Positions 49,086 to 58,989 of a DNA stretch of 64,000 bases are shown one piece after another. Position 1 is the stretch's first letter; each line of letters starts with the position of its first letter. The position numbers and the translations under genes were made by a program. The notes beneath the pieces are model-generated. The model saw only the letters and a program-made list of their open reading frames with translations, ran no database searches and was not told the DNA's origin. Source of the stretch: Diospyros lotus (lineage: Eukaryota > Streptophyta > Magnoliopsida > Ericales > Ebenaceae); contig NC_068346.1 of the NCBI RefSeq assembly GCF_014633365.1, positions 14,901,030 through 14,965,029 of the forward strand, read 5' to 3'.

Positions 49086-49104
49086 GATCAAATTTCTTGT
49101 AGTG

Positions 49105-50590
49105 ATTTGAGAGAATAAAATAGAAACAGTTATCATATTGACTCCTTACAAATCCAATCCCTGAGACAAAATTATCAAACTTTTTATACTATTGTCTTGG
49201 GGATTGTTTTAAGCCATAAAGGGATTTTTTCAGTAAACAGACATGCTCAGGCTTATTTGAGTCAATATATCCAGCAGGTTGGGTCATATAAATTTTCTCC
49301 TCTACATCTCCATGCAAAAAAACTGTTTTAACATCCAATTGTTCTAATTCAAGGTCAAATTGAACAACTATTGATAACATTATGCGAATGGTTTTGAATT
49401 TAACTACAGGGGAGAAAATTTCAGTGTAATCTATACCTTACCTCTGAGTAAACCCCTTTGCCACTAATCTTGCTTTGTACCTAATCGGGTCAGTAGGAGA
49501 TATACCTTCTTTTAACTTATACAACCACTTACACTGAATTAACTTCTGATTCTGAGGTCTAGGCACCAATTCCCAGGTGCCATTAATTTTAAGTGAGCTC
49601 ATTTCCTCATCCATGGCCTGCTGCCACTTTACACTTTCTTGGAGCTGACAGCCTCCTCATATGTGGAAGGCTCACTGCTCATTAATTCCAGACCTGTCAC
49701 AAGGGCACAAAACACTAAGTCTGAATAGGCATACCTTACAGGGGGTCTGGAAACCCTCCTACTCCTATCGCGGGCTAGATGGTAATCACTGAGATCTTGG
49801 GCAGAGCTGTGATGCTCCACCTCAATCTCAGTTTCATCTTCTTGTTCCTCTTGATCATCATCATGATCAGAGGTTTGATTTTCATTTGGGATGGGGACAT
49901 CCTCTAGGTTGGATTCTGTTGGAGCAGTTAGAAGGGAACCTTCAGCCTGCTCTACCTCAATTTGAGACCCTCCTATAATGGTAAAATCATTTGGACTTCT
50001 ATTAAAGTTGGCATCTACAGAGTTTACAATTTTACAAGGGAAAATTGCTTCATTAAATATGACATCTCTGCTAATAATGATTTTTATCCCACCAGATTGT
50101 CTTTCCCATAATCTAAAACCTTTGGTCCCTTCTTGGTAACCAACAAACACACACTTAATGGACCTAGGATCTAACTTACCTTCTGATTTGTGAGCATATG
50201 CTTCACAACCAAACACCCTAAGGTAATCAAGATTTAATTTCCTACCGATCCATTTTTCTTCAGGGCATTTAAGATTTAGGGCAGTAGAAGGACTTCTATT
50301 TATTAAATAGGCTGCAGTGGACAAAGCCTCCCCCAAAAGGATTTTGGCATATTGGAGGTGAATAGGAGGCATCTAACCTTTTCAAGAAGAGTTCGATTCA
50401 TCCTCTCAGCTACCCCATTTTGTTGGGGTGTATACCTCACAGTCCTATGTCTAAGTATTCCTTGGGTATTACAGAGTTCATCAAACTCTTTGTTATAGAA
50501 TTCCAGACCATTGTCTGTTCTTAAGGTTTTAATCTTTCTATTTATTTGATTTTCAATTATGTTCTTCCAAGTTTTAAACTTTTCTAGAGT
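49105..50590 (-). pseudogene. Copia integrase C-part and reverse transcriptase N-part
   Basis: From high to low coordinates: integrase core with KTLRTDNGLEFYNKEF and YTPQQNGVAERMNRTLLEKV (about 50540-50385), then SFWG, INRSPSTALNLKCPEEKW, LRVFGCEAYAHK and FVGYQEGTKGFRLW (50372-50080). An acidic linker follows, and then the reverse transcriptase start ([50 protein letters not shown]). A stop at about 50589, loss of one G in the G run near 50335, and frame changes near 49628 and 49440 break the frame. It is cut at 49104 by the CACTA element. Confidence 0.93.
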
Positions 50591-52145
50591 CTAGTCTTTA
50601 GATTTTAAAAGAAAAACCCAAACCTTCCTAGTGAAATCATCAATAATAGAAAGAAAATACCTGTTACCACCGTAAGTGGGGACCTGAAAAGGCCCCCATA
50701 AGTCTGCATGTATATATTCTAGGCATACCTTCGCCAAGTGAGTTCCCTTATGGAAACTCAGCCTGTGTTGCTTGCCTAGAACACATGGCTCACAAAAATC
50801 GAGGGACCCCACTGGCACTGAACCAAGGTAACCTTGGTTAGACAGTACCTTAAGACCTTTTAGGCTCATATGGCCAAGTCTCAAGTGCCATAATTCTGTC
50901 TTATCAGATTTGACTATGCATGTAGAATTAATATTATCAAAAGGGAAATAACAGCCATTCAAAACATACAATCCATTTTTCTTAGCACCAGTTAAAATTA
51001 GATCATCTCCTTTAAACACATACATTGATCCATTTTCTGCTTTATAAGAGAAACCTAGTTCATCTAATGTGCCAAGAGATATCAAATTTCTTTTTAAACT
51101 AGGAACATATCTTACATCAGTTAAGGTTCTGGTTTTGTTATCATGCAATTTTAGGGATATGCTTCCTATACCTTTAACCCTACATGATTGGTTATTTCCC
51201 ATAAACACTATTCCAGATTCATTTTTATCAAAATTATGAAACCAATCAATGTTAGGACACATATGGAAAGAACATCCTGAATCCATGATCCATTCATTAT
51301 CAATAGAAGCATTTGAAACAGTAAGAACCTCAGCTAAACAGTTTGAATTATTAGGATTAGTATTTGTATTTCCCCCTTGCTTTTGTTTCTTAATGAAGTC
51401 ATAGCAGTATTTCTTGATGTGTCCATCTTTCCCACAGTGATAACATTTCCATTTTTGCTTACTCTTTTTGTCTTTCTTCTTACCCTTTTGCCCTGACCCG
51501 ATGGTTTGATCATTATTACTTGTAAAGTGTTTTTTTTCATTCTTACTCTTTACAAATAGGTTATTTCCAGATTTCTTAGATGTTCCCAGTTCTAGTTCTC
51601 TAGCCTTAATGCCTGAAACAACAAGGTCTAAACTAGGTACTATGCCAGTATATCTTAATGCATGTTTAACAACATCATAATCATCAGGCAATGCATTTAG
51701 CAAAATCATAGCTTCACTCGAGTCACCTAATGCTTGATCAGTACCTCTAAGTAACAATGCAAGCTTAGTGAATTCATCTATATTCTCATCCATTGTCTTA
51801 GATATACTCATTTTATAATTAAACAGCATGCCTTTCAGATATACTAAATTAGGTGCAGTAATGACTGAAAATAAAGTATCTAGTTTATTCCAGAGTTCTA
51901 AGGGAGTAGACATACCATCTACCTTGCGAATCACACTGTCGCCCAGGTGGAGGAAGATCAGATTGAAGGCTTCTTCTCTGATTTCCTCTGTCCTTGCAAG
52001 TTGATCTGCAGACCATTTGCGATCATCCATCTCAAGTGCTATGAGCACTTTATGATGAGAGAGCAATACTCTCATTTTCTTTTTCCATCTTCCAAAATCT
52101 CATTTTCCATCAAATATATCGATTTCAAATCAGGTCGAATTCATC
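50591..52145 (-). pseudogene. Copia gag, protease and integrase N-terminus
   Basis: The long frame from 52075 has gag helices, a CCHC zinc knuckle (CYHCGKDGHIKKYC, about 51425-51385), protease with WIMDSGCSFHMCP (about 51290), and the pre-integrase HHCC region (LWHLRLGHMSLKGL to FCEPCVLGKQHRLSF). It ends in the integrase start (LEYIHADLWGPF). Gag probably began upstream at about 52145, because FEIDIFDGK and DFGRWKKKM lie in frame above 52075, but two stops interrupt that part. A stop follows KSKD at about 50589. Confidence 0.94.
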
Positions 52146-52293
52146 TTCGTCTTGCACGAAGGTAACCTAGAGGGCTCTAGACACTGAAAACAATCAATAC
52201 AGCAAACACCCGCTGACACGGACTCTCTCAGAGAACCCTAGGTTTGAAAAACGATTGACCTTACAGAAAACCCTAAGAGCCGAACTTAACACG

Positions 52294-52305
52294 GCTCTGA
52301 TACCA
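52294..52305 (-). other. Primer binding site of the copia element
   Basis: On the minus strand TGGTATCAGAGC lies one base inside the 5' LTR. It matches the initiator tRNA-Met complement at 12 of 12 bases. Confidence 0.92.
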
Positions 52306-52306
52306 C

Positions 52307-53090
52307 TGTTGGAAACCTATAGAAAACCTTAGGGTTTTACAACTTCCAATCACAGACTATGGATGGAGAAAATAGGAAGCAAAAATAAACATACATAGAG
52401 CTGAAATCAAACGAAAAATGAAAGCAGGCACAAGAGTTTTTACCGTGGTTCACCTCAAATCGAGGCTACATCCACGTTGAGCTTGAGAGAGAAGAGCTCA
52501 TTGCACTATGAGATGAAACCAATATTACACCCGCATAAGCCCTCACCAAACCCTCGATACAAACAATGGTTCGAGAAAACAAAACTGCCAATGAATCACT
52601 TAATACAGATTAAAGGCAACCCTATCGAACCATAAAATATAATCTATACAATCATTTACAGAAAGAGAAACAGGGAGCAAACCAGAGAAGAACCCTAGCC
52701 AAAGGCGAGAGCCTTTAACCCCCAAAACAACCCGATCACTCTTTTCTCTTTCTTTCTTTTCGCCTTTTTCGTATTTCTTCGTCACAATCGATCACATCTC
52801 GAGGCAAGATTAAAAGCAATGAGGAGCGGCTGGGATTGAGCCTCATAAAGTATAGATGGATGGATGAGATCAAATCGTGCAAGCACGATTGATTATTCTA
52901 ACAGAAAATGGCAAGCGAGCAAGAGATGATCGGGCAAAGGAAAGAGGGCGAGATCAAGCGCCAGCTGAGGACAACCGATGGTTGCCACGTGCAGCCATCC
53001 AGCAGCTGCCAAATGGCAGCATGCGGTTGCTGCACGTGGCCTTCCAACCAGCTAAAGGCAACGACGTCGTTTGGAGCTTCACAGCCAACA
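52307..53090 (-). repeat. 5' LTR of the copia element (784 bp)
   Basis: Starts TGTTGG and ends CCAACA on the + strand. It would promote transcription of gag-pol toward lower coordinates. It differs from 37585-38371 by few substitutions, for example ATGGATGGAG against ATCGATGGAC. Confidence 0.93.
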
Positions 53091-53095
53091 TTAAG

Positions 53096-53475
53096 AATTA
53101 ATGGAAAATGTATGGAATCGTTCTAACACTTGTATGTGTTTTATTATTCTTATTTACTCCTTCAATTTGATTAATATGCATTTATAAATCTAATTTTATA
53201 AACAAAACAAAAAGATAAAAATGAATACACATAAAAGGTTAACAATATTATTTTTACACGAGAACTCGTAACATATTTAAGTTTTTTACAACACGTCAAT
53301 AGCGCATATATAGAGTGAATAGTGCGCTATTTAGATAGAACACGAGAACAAAGACCCATTTATTTATTTAATACATAAGTGGCAGTCGATGAACAAACTT
53401 CACAGAGCAAAGTCGTTCACAAATTGGACTTATTTCTAATGGGTCCATCACCAAAGCGGAATAGTTGTAGCTTAA
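53096..53475 (-). other. 3' flank of the SEO gene
   Basis: AT-rich sequence between the copia target site and the SEO stop. It should hold the SEO 3' UTR and polyadenylation signal; none stands out clearly. Confidence 0.5.
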
Positions 53476-56328
53476 TTAGTGATCACCGCAACAACGGTAA
53501 GTAATGAAGGTCTTCATAGTGCGGTCACAGAGGCCGCATTTCACCTTCTGAGGGGTGCTCCCGTTCGTGGCTGCAACCTCCAGGTGGCAACATTCATGGT
53601 CACCTTCAGGGGGCTTAACGTCCAGAATCTTCGAAACCAGTGCATTTAGGAAACCATGTTTTTTAGCATGATCTGCCCATTCGCTATACTTCTTCAATAT
53701 ATCTAGAATGGTCTTACCTGGGGCTTTGGCCATCTCGGGGCTTGAACCACGGAAAATCGCAGCCCATCCTTCACCACTTCCATCAAAGCTCAAAAGTGTG
53801 ACAATGTCATTCATTGTACTAGAATCTACAATAGATTTACCAGTCTTTGTCTTAGTTAGCAATATGCTTTGCAGGGTAGCCCAGAAACGCTTTTGGTCTT
53901 CGAATCCAGGTACTATAATAGTGTTGTCTTTCTGTAACTGTTTCAAAATGTTTTGGGGATCTGCCAGCTTCAAGTCCCTTTTTCCCTCATACATCATGAC
54001 GAAGTCTATTCCGATAAGCTCCGCAACTTTTCGAGCTTCGCCTACAAATGTCTTAATCCACTCCATGTCTTTCCCTCCAAACAGGATGATATGCTTTTCA
54101 GCCTTAATCTGAAATACCAAATGTCCTTTCATTGAATATACTATAGAATTAATATCACAATTAATAAATTATACAGTTAGGAAGTGTAGTTAATTAGGGA
54201 CAGATAATTAATTATATGATATAGTCATATACATACCCAATTATTGACTGTTGATCCCATTGTATGTTGCAACAGCTGAATCGTCTTCCAGTAATCTACT
54301 TGAAAACTCGACTGTTCCAAAAACCAGAAGAGATTGACGGCACCAGATATTACAAACTTGCCTTTTGGGTTGAGAACCACAAACTCTGACTCCCCATCGA
54401 ACTTCCATTCCTCCTCGATGTACTTGATGACCGCTTTGTTAAGCTTCCAAGGGTCATTAATGGAGTACCATCCCATTGAATTTCGCATAATCATGAACTT
54501 GTTTTTAATCTCTTCGTTCCATGAGGTTGATTCGTCCACAATAGGAACCCACACAATCTCATACTGAGTCGGTTTTGTGACATCCTTCTTAGGGAGAATG
54601 AATATTTCCTCTTTGGAGAGAAGCTCTAGATTTGAAAAGTATAGCAGCACATGTTTGCCGCTCAACTTGTTCAATTCTTCCTGTGCCCACAGAACAAGAT
54701 TAATTCAATACCTTATCACATTCATAGTTATATATATGTATATATATATATATGCAACAAATTAGAAATTAAGGAATTATATATATATATTTATATTATA
54801 TGAGCCAACCTGTGTCCTGGTAGAACAATTATAGATCAATGCGGCTGACTCGTTCCAGTAAAGTAGAGCTTGGATGATCTCTATATTATTGGTGTGTTCT
54901 CGATCAAACAAGTCGACGAGCTTTTTATAATCGTCACGGAAAATTATCGACTCTACGATAGATAAGATTTTACTCTTTTAAGTTAGTTTCAGCATAAAAT
55001 TCATGTATATTATCTCTTATCTTATGTCATTTTGTGACGGAGAAAAATTATAGTGAAATTAATATTGTATGACAACGTTATTCCAGTTTTAATTGTTGGA
55101 CTAACCAATGTGTTTCTTCAAACTTTCCATTTCACTCTCGAGTGTGATGCGTATGCCCTTTAGCTCCATCGCCAAATCCAAAAGCTCTTGAGCCTCCATT
55201 GCTGTTGGTTTGTACCTAAAATTGTAGAGGCATCGATTAAAATTTTTACGAGGCCAAGGATCTATCTGTTATAGCTCAATTGAGTAGGTGACGTACTCAT
55301 TTCCCAAGGCCACTGTGTTCATCAATATTGATGCGCAAGCCACAGTACTCTGAATGCTCTTGTACACAGCTTTCACCAAATCGTCTTCATGAGTGGCGAA
55401 AAAGGAAGTGACCATCTTGTTCGAAACGTACTTAGATTGGAAGGCCTTGATCTCAACAATGTAGTTGGCAAGATCAAGGATGGCATCAACAACCTTGAGT
55501 GCCTTAGGCTTGAGTTTCAAAGGGGTCTGTTTCAACAGATTTGGGGATAGTTGGAGGAACGCCATAGATTTGGAAAATGAATCGCTGCTCCCATGAAGCT
55601 GTGAAATCGAGAAATAGAAGCCGTAGTTTGCAGCAAAAGCCGCTAAGGTTATCACAGCCTTTGCTTCCCAGGAGTAGCTTCTCAGTGATTCAAGAAGTCC
55701 AATGGCCACCTCACTGGTCGTTGAGGCCCCTGAACACTTGCAAGAAAACTAATAGCGAAAATGTTTAGTGTTTTTTTTTTTTTTTTTGAATGAGCAAAAA
55801 CGAAGAATATTTTATTTTTTGAAAGATTTGAATATTTTATTTTCTTGGTTCCTCAAATAATCCTTTAAACACTGCAGGCTAAACTCAATAATTACCACAT
55901 GCATATAGATGTGGTAATTAAAATCTTAATTACTTATGTATAGCATTTGGTTAATAAAGAACATATATTATACCTCACAAGAAACTGATTTAATTGCCTC
56001 GTAGGCCATGGCTTGGAGCTTGTCGAGCAGATCCCCTTTGAAGGCGGACGCGCATCCCTCTCCTGGCGAACTTCCCTGCATTTGCGTACTTGTCACGTCA
56101 AAAATTTAATTTAATGGTTGCAAGTTTTCGTCTTTAAAGAAAAATACAAACGGCGCGCCTATATATTACTTTTGCATGTCGAATGACATCCTTGATGGCA
56201 TGGAGAAGAGGGTTGAGATCGAATTTCTTGACACCCTGACGCTGATGGGTGCTCAGAATTTGCTCCATTAGTGCTCCGTCTACGTTGACGTTGAGGTTCA
56301 TCTTCTTAGCTCCATTTAAAGCAGCCAT
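53476..56328 (-). CDS. SEO: Sieve element occlusion (SEO) protein, seven exons, 680 residues
   Basis: SEO proteins form the filaments (P-protein, forisomes in legumes) that plug injured phloem sieve tubes. Predicted exons on the minus strand: 56328-56170, 56075-55974, 55748-55297, 55215-55106, 54952-54810, 54680-54237, 54108-53476. All junctions obey GT-AG, phases agree throughout, and there is no internal stop, giving 680 residues, close to the usual ~700. Seen motifs: the N-terminal start (DLNPLLHAIKDVI), SCKCSGAS and SYSWEAKAVITLAAFAANYG in the SEO N domain, YEIVWVPIVDES and FVVLNPKGK in the thioredoxin-like middle, IILFGGKDMEWIK, and the cysteine-rich end CGLCDRTMKTFITYRCC. ATG 56328 is chosen because it opens exon 1 in frame and has a TATA box ~120 bp upstream. 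Splice sites are by eye and expression is not shown. Confidence 0.93.
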
Positions 56329-56445
56329 TAATTATTTGTGAAGGAGGTAATTGGTTAACTTAAAACAACCTGTGAAGACAAATAACAAGAGGAGACAAGA
56401 GAGCTAGCTTGATGAGTTGCAGGTTTGGCCTCCTGCCGGGGCGCC

Positions 56446-56454
56446 TTTTTTATA
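56446..56454 (-). promoter_or_regulatory. Likely TATA box of the SEO gene
   Basis: On the minus strand TATAAAAAA lies about 118 bp upstream of the SEO start codon, in sequence reading GTCTATAAAAAAGGCGC. This leaves a 5' UTR of roughly 85-90 bases. Confidence 0.6.
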
Positions 56455-56939
56455 GACAAAGGAAAGCGCTACGTGGCTTGCGTTGCATTGGGAACACAAG
56501 TAATTTGCCTCTTTTTTAAATAAAAGGTGGCTTACCTGTTCCCATTAATTTTGGAGCCTTGACAAGGGCATGTGACGTAGGCAATCTTAAGTTGGCATGC
56601 CTACGTCATTAAACTTAAATTGATCTAGCCATGTGATAATTGTCTACCATTATCTCTGAATCTAAGATAAGTTTATATTAATTTCTTTTGTATTCTTCTT
56701 ATTTCATATAGTTTTTGTGGAATATAATTTTAGCTTTAATTGAATAATCTCTGAAGATAAATAATCATTAAAATAAGTTTTTTTTAGCAAAAGAAAATTA
56801 TCAATGTCACCTAATTCGTCAGGCCAGTCTCACATCACCAATTTAACAGCTATAATTAATAAGGACAATGCTACACGAACGAACACAACGACAAACGGGT
56901 TGACAAACCCAAATTCTCGCGAGATTTTGACACCAAAAT

Positions 56940-57365
56940 ATTGCGAGAACTTGAATCCAAATTATTTGAAGAAGCGCCCAAAATTGGGCGCTTGTACTCT
57001 GCCCCTATCTCTCTCTCCCTCTTTCTCTCACTTCAGAGTGTCTCTCTTTCTTTCCTTTCCATTGTGTCTCCAACTAGCTCTCTCACTTTCTCTCTCCACT
57101 GCATCTCTTTCACCTCCAATGGATCTCCTCCACCTACAACCCTTCGGTGCTCATTCTTGTCGTCGTCGGACTTCCTCGAGCAACAACGTTGGGCGTTGGC
57201 GTGCCCCTCTCTCTCTCTCTTCCTTACCCACCCAGCCTACGTTGCCAATGAGCTCGAAGACGAATGAGCCACTGACAAGCTTGAAGACGAAGGAAATCGA
57301 TCGCCAGCGAGCTCAAAGAAGAAGGAGCCGCCTACGTTGCCAGCGAGCTCACCTAAGTTGGTGAT
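56940..57365 (+). other. CT-rich ORF block in the Pack-MULE
   Basis: Overlapping plus-strand ORFs (56804-57364 and 56941-57267) consist mostly of Ser/Leu/Pro from CTCTCT runs. The codon pattern does not favour one frame. It may be a captured 5' UTR; a protein product is not supported. Confidence 0.4.
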
Positions 57366-58381
57366 CGGTGGTCGATGCGCGATGCCCACTGTCGTCGTCA
57401 AATCATGACAAGGTTGCTGATTTGAGAAGTTCGATTTCTTCGTGCGATGTTTGAGAACTTCTCATCAGGAAACTTTTGTTTCAGAGAGAGATTGTGCAAG
57501 ATTTTAAGAAGTTTAATCTCTCTGTTTTTTCTGTTTATTGTTGTTTTAGGCCTAACATATGAAACTTATAATAGGATAATTTAATTTGTCATTCTACAAA
57601 GTATTCTTTTATTGTTGCAACTACAATATACTAGAGCCTTGACTCCAGTTTTCACATTTTATGGATTGAAATATAAGTGCAAGCAACCTACAGGAAGACC
57701 ATGGACCATTGATAGTATGTGAATCGTGGATGATTATAGGTGTTGAGTGGCCTTGTCTTTTAATGAGAACTTGGATTGGTAGATGATATGCCTCAATACA
57801 GTCTTGTTTTTTTTTGTGCTAATCTTTGATGCGTCCAAACCCATTGTGCTGAAATTCTCTATTGGATGTTCTTCCTTACTTGTTAGGTTGGATTATTTTC
57901 TGTTAATTTTAAACATCCTTCAAAAAATTGGACAGCCAACACGAATCACATAAAGATAACATAAAACAAAAAGAAGTTGCACCCACATATGATCACCAGC
58001 AAAATACTGATTACGGAATCTACCAAACACCATATATAAAGCATAAATTCCTGGCTCCAAGCTACTCTTGATCCATACAAAACCCACTTCACAATCATAC
58101 AACCACTTCACAAGCTACTCTTAACAACCAATCAATGTACTCTACAAGTTTATACATCTCATTTAAACATAAAACCATACACAATGTAGACACTGATATA
58201 ACAACATTACAAGTTCAAATATTATAATAAAATTTATACAGAAGAAGAAGAATAAGAAGAAGAAGAAGAATAAGGGTTTGAAGCCATGGAAGGGAAATAT
58301 TTAGCCAGTCAGGCACACGCGAGAGACCCAAGGGATGCTGGACGGCCGAAAATGGAGGAGACGCAGTCGCCGATCACGCAC
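57366..58381. other. Non-coding interior of the Pack-MULE
   Basis: AT-rich interior with no recognisable ORF or repeat. A GAA/AAG-type microsatellite lies at 58238-58272. Confidence 0.5.
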
Positions 58382-58632
58382 TTAGATGGACTTGGAGCCA
58401 GATCTAAGGGATCCACTGTTGTACTGAGAAGAGAAGGTGGATGGGCGTGAGGGCTGGGCGAGTGTATGTTGGGTAGGGTCGGCGGTAGAGATGTTGAACA
58501 TCTTGCTGAGCTCGCCGGACCTCTTGATGTTGCTGCTCGTGTACAAAACGATGCGGTTGGCCTTGAGATGCTCGAGTCGATCCAAGACGTAAAGGCCGTT
58601 GTTGAGCTGGTGCGATGGGAAGCTGGAGAAGA
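58382..58632 (-). pseudogene. Captured N-terminal fragment of an At1g16860-like membrane protein gene
   Basis: The minus-strand frame reads FSSFPSHQLNNGLYVLDRLE, then NIKRSGELSKMFNISTADP, then a serine- and glycine-rich stretch (NSGSLRSGSKS). This matches the pattern of a plant family of unknown function typified by Arabidopsis At1g16860 (FPSHQL..GLYVSGRPE, then GDIK.SGELGKMFDI, then Ser/Gly-rich), recalled from knowledge and not searched. Only about 80 codons remain and no start or transmembrane part is present. A frameshift joins it to other frames on both sides. Confidence 0.7.
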
Positions 58633-58989
58633 CACAGTCACACGCAGGAGAGAGAGAGAGAGAGAGAATGGGTGAGAAAGAAGCAAGTGTTGGGCAAGTA
58701 GAGAGGGAGAGAAGGTGAAGAAGAAATAGGAGTTGGGCGGGTAGAGAGAGAAGGTGAAGAAGAAACAGGGGATGGGCGGAATTTTAATTTTTTAGTTGAT
58801 TGAGGGTAGATTTGTAATTAAAGCAAAGGATAAATTTGTCATTTAATCTGAGTTTGTCAACCTGTTTGTTGTTCTGTTCGTCCGTGTACCTTTATCCAAT
58901 TAATAATTGGTGTCCGCATTTTACAACTGAAAACAACAATAAGTTTGGTTTTGAATTGAAGATTAAAAATAATTTTAATTTTAGTTTTA

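Larger units (their letters stand above)
42212..49104. mobile_element. Non-autonomous CACTA (En/Spm) transposon, 6893 bp
   Basis: The ends are CACTACAAGAAATTTG and its perfect reverse complement, flanked by a 3-bp duplication ATT (42209-42211 and 49105-49107), the hallmarks of CACTA elements. Both ~0.95-kb ends are packed with GTGACGA/TCGTCAC motifs in both orientations, the usual binding sites for the element's transposase accessory protein. No TNP2-like transposase frame is present. The centre holds a fragment of an ADP/ATP carrier gene and other exon-like segments, so it is a Pack-type element. It is inserted in the copia reverse transcriptase and is thus younger than the copia element. 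Confidence 0.95.
37585..53090 (-). mobile_element. Full-length Ty1/copia element with two nested insertions
   Basis: LTRs 37585-38371 and 52307-53090 start TGTTGG and end CCAACA and differ by few bases. The target duplication is TTAAG (37580-37584 and 53091-53095). A PBS, gag-pol remains and a PPT follow in the right order on the minus strand. Removing the CACTA element (42212-49104) and the solo gypsy LTR (38642-41381) leaves about 5.9 kb, normal for copia. gag-pol has stops and frameshifts besides the insertions, so it is not autonomous. Sequence style in integrase and reverse transcriptase suggests the Tork lineage; this is inferred by eye. Confidence 0.93.
56863..58897. mobile_element. 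Mutator-like element with captured gene fragment (Pack-MULE), 2035 bp
   Basis: The ends start GGACAATGCTACACGAACGA (left) and GGATAAAGGTACACGGACGA (right, reversed) and share GACAAACGGGTTGACAAAC with the MULE at 33778-35697. The target duplication AATTAATAA is a perfect 9 bp (56854-56862 and 58898-58906). There is no transposase. It carries an exon fragment of a host gene near 58382-58632 and another CT-rich block at 57000-57300. It lies about 0.5 kb upstream of the SEO start and about 0.4 kb from its predicted TATA box. Confidence 0.92.

Noticed and set aside
53708..54112. 134-residue plus-strand ORF
   Set aside because: It is the antisense shadow of SEO exon 7.
58466..58675. Plus-strand 69-residue ORF
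   Set aside because: It is the antisense of the captured At1g16860-like fragment.
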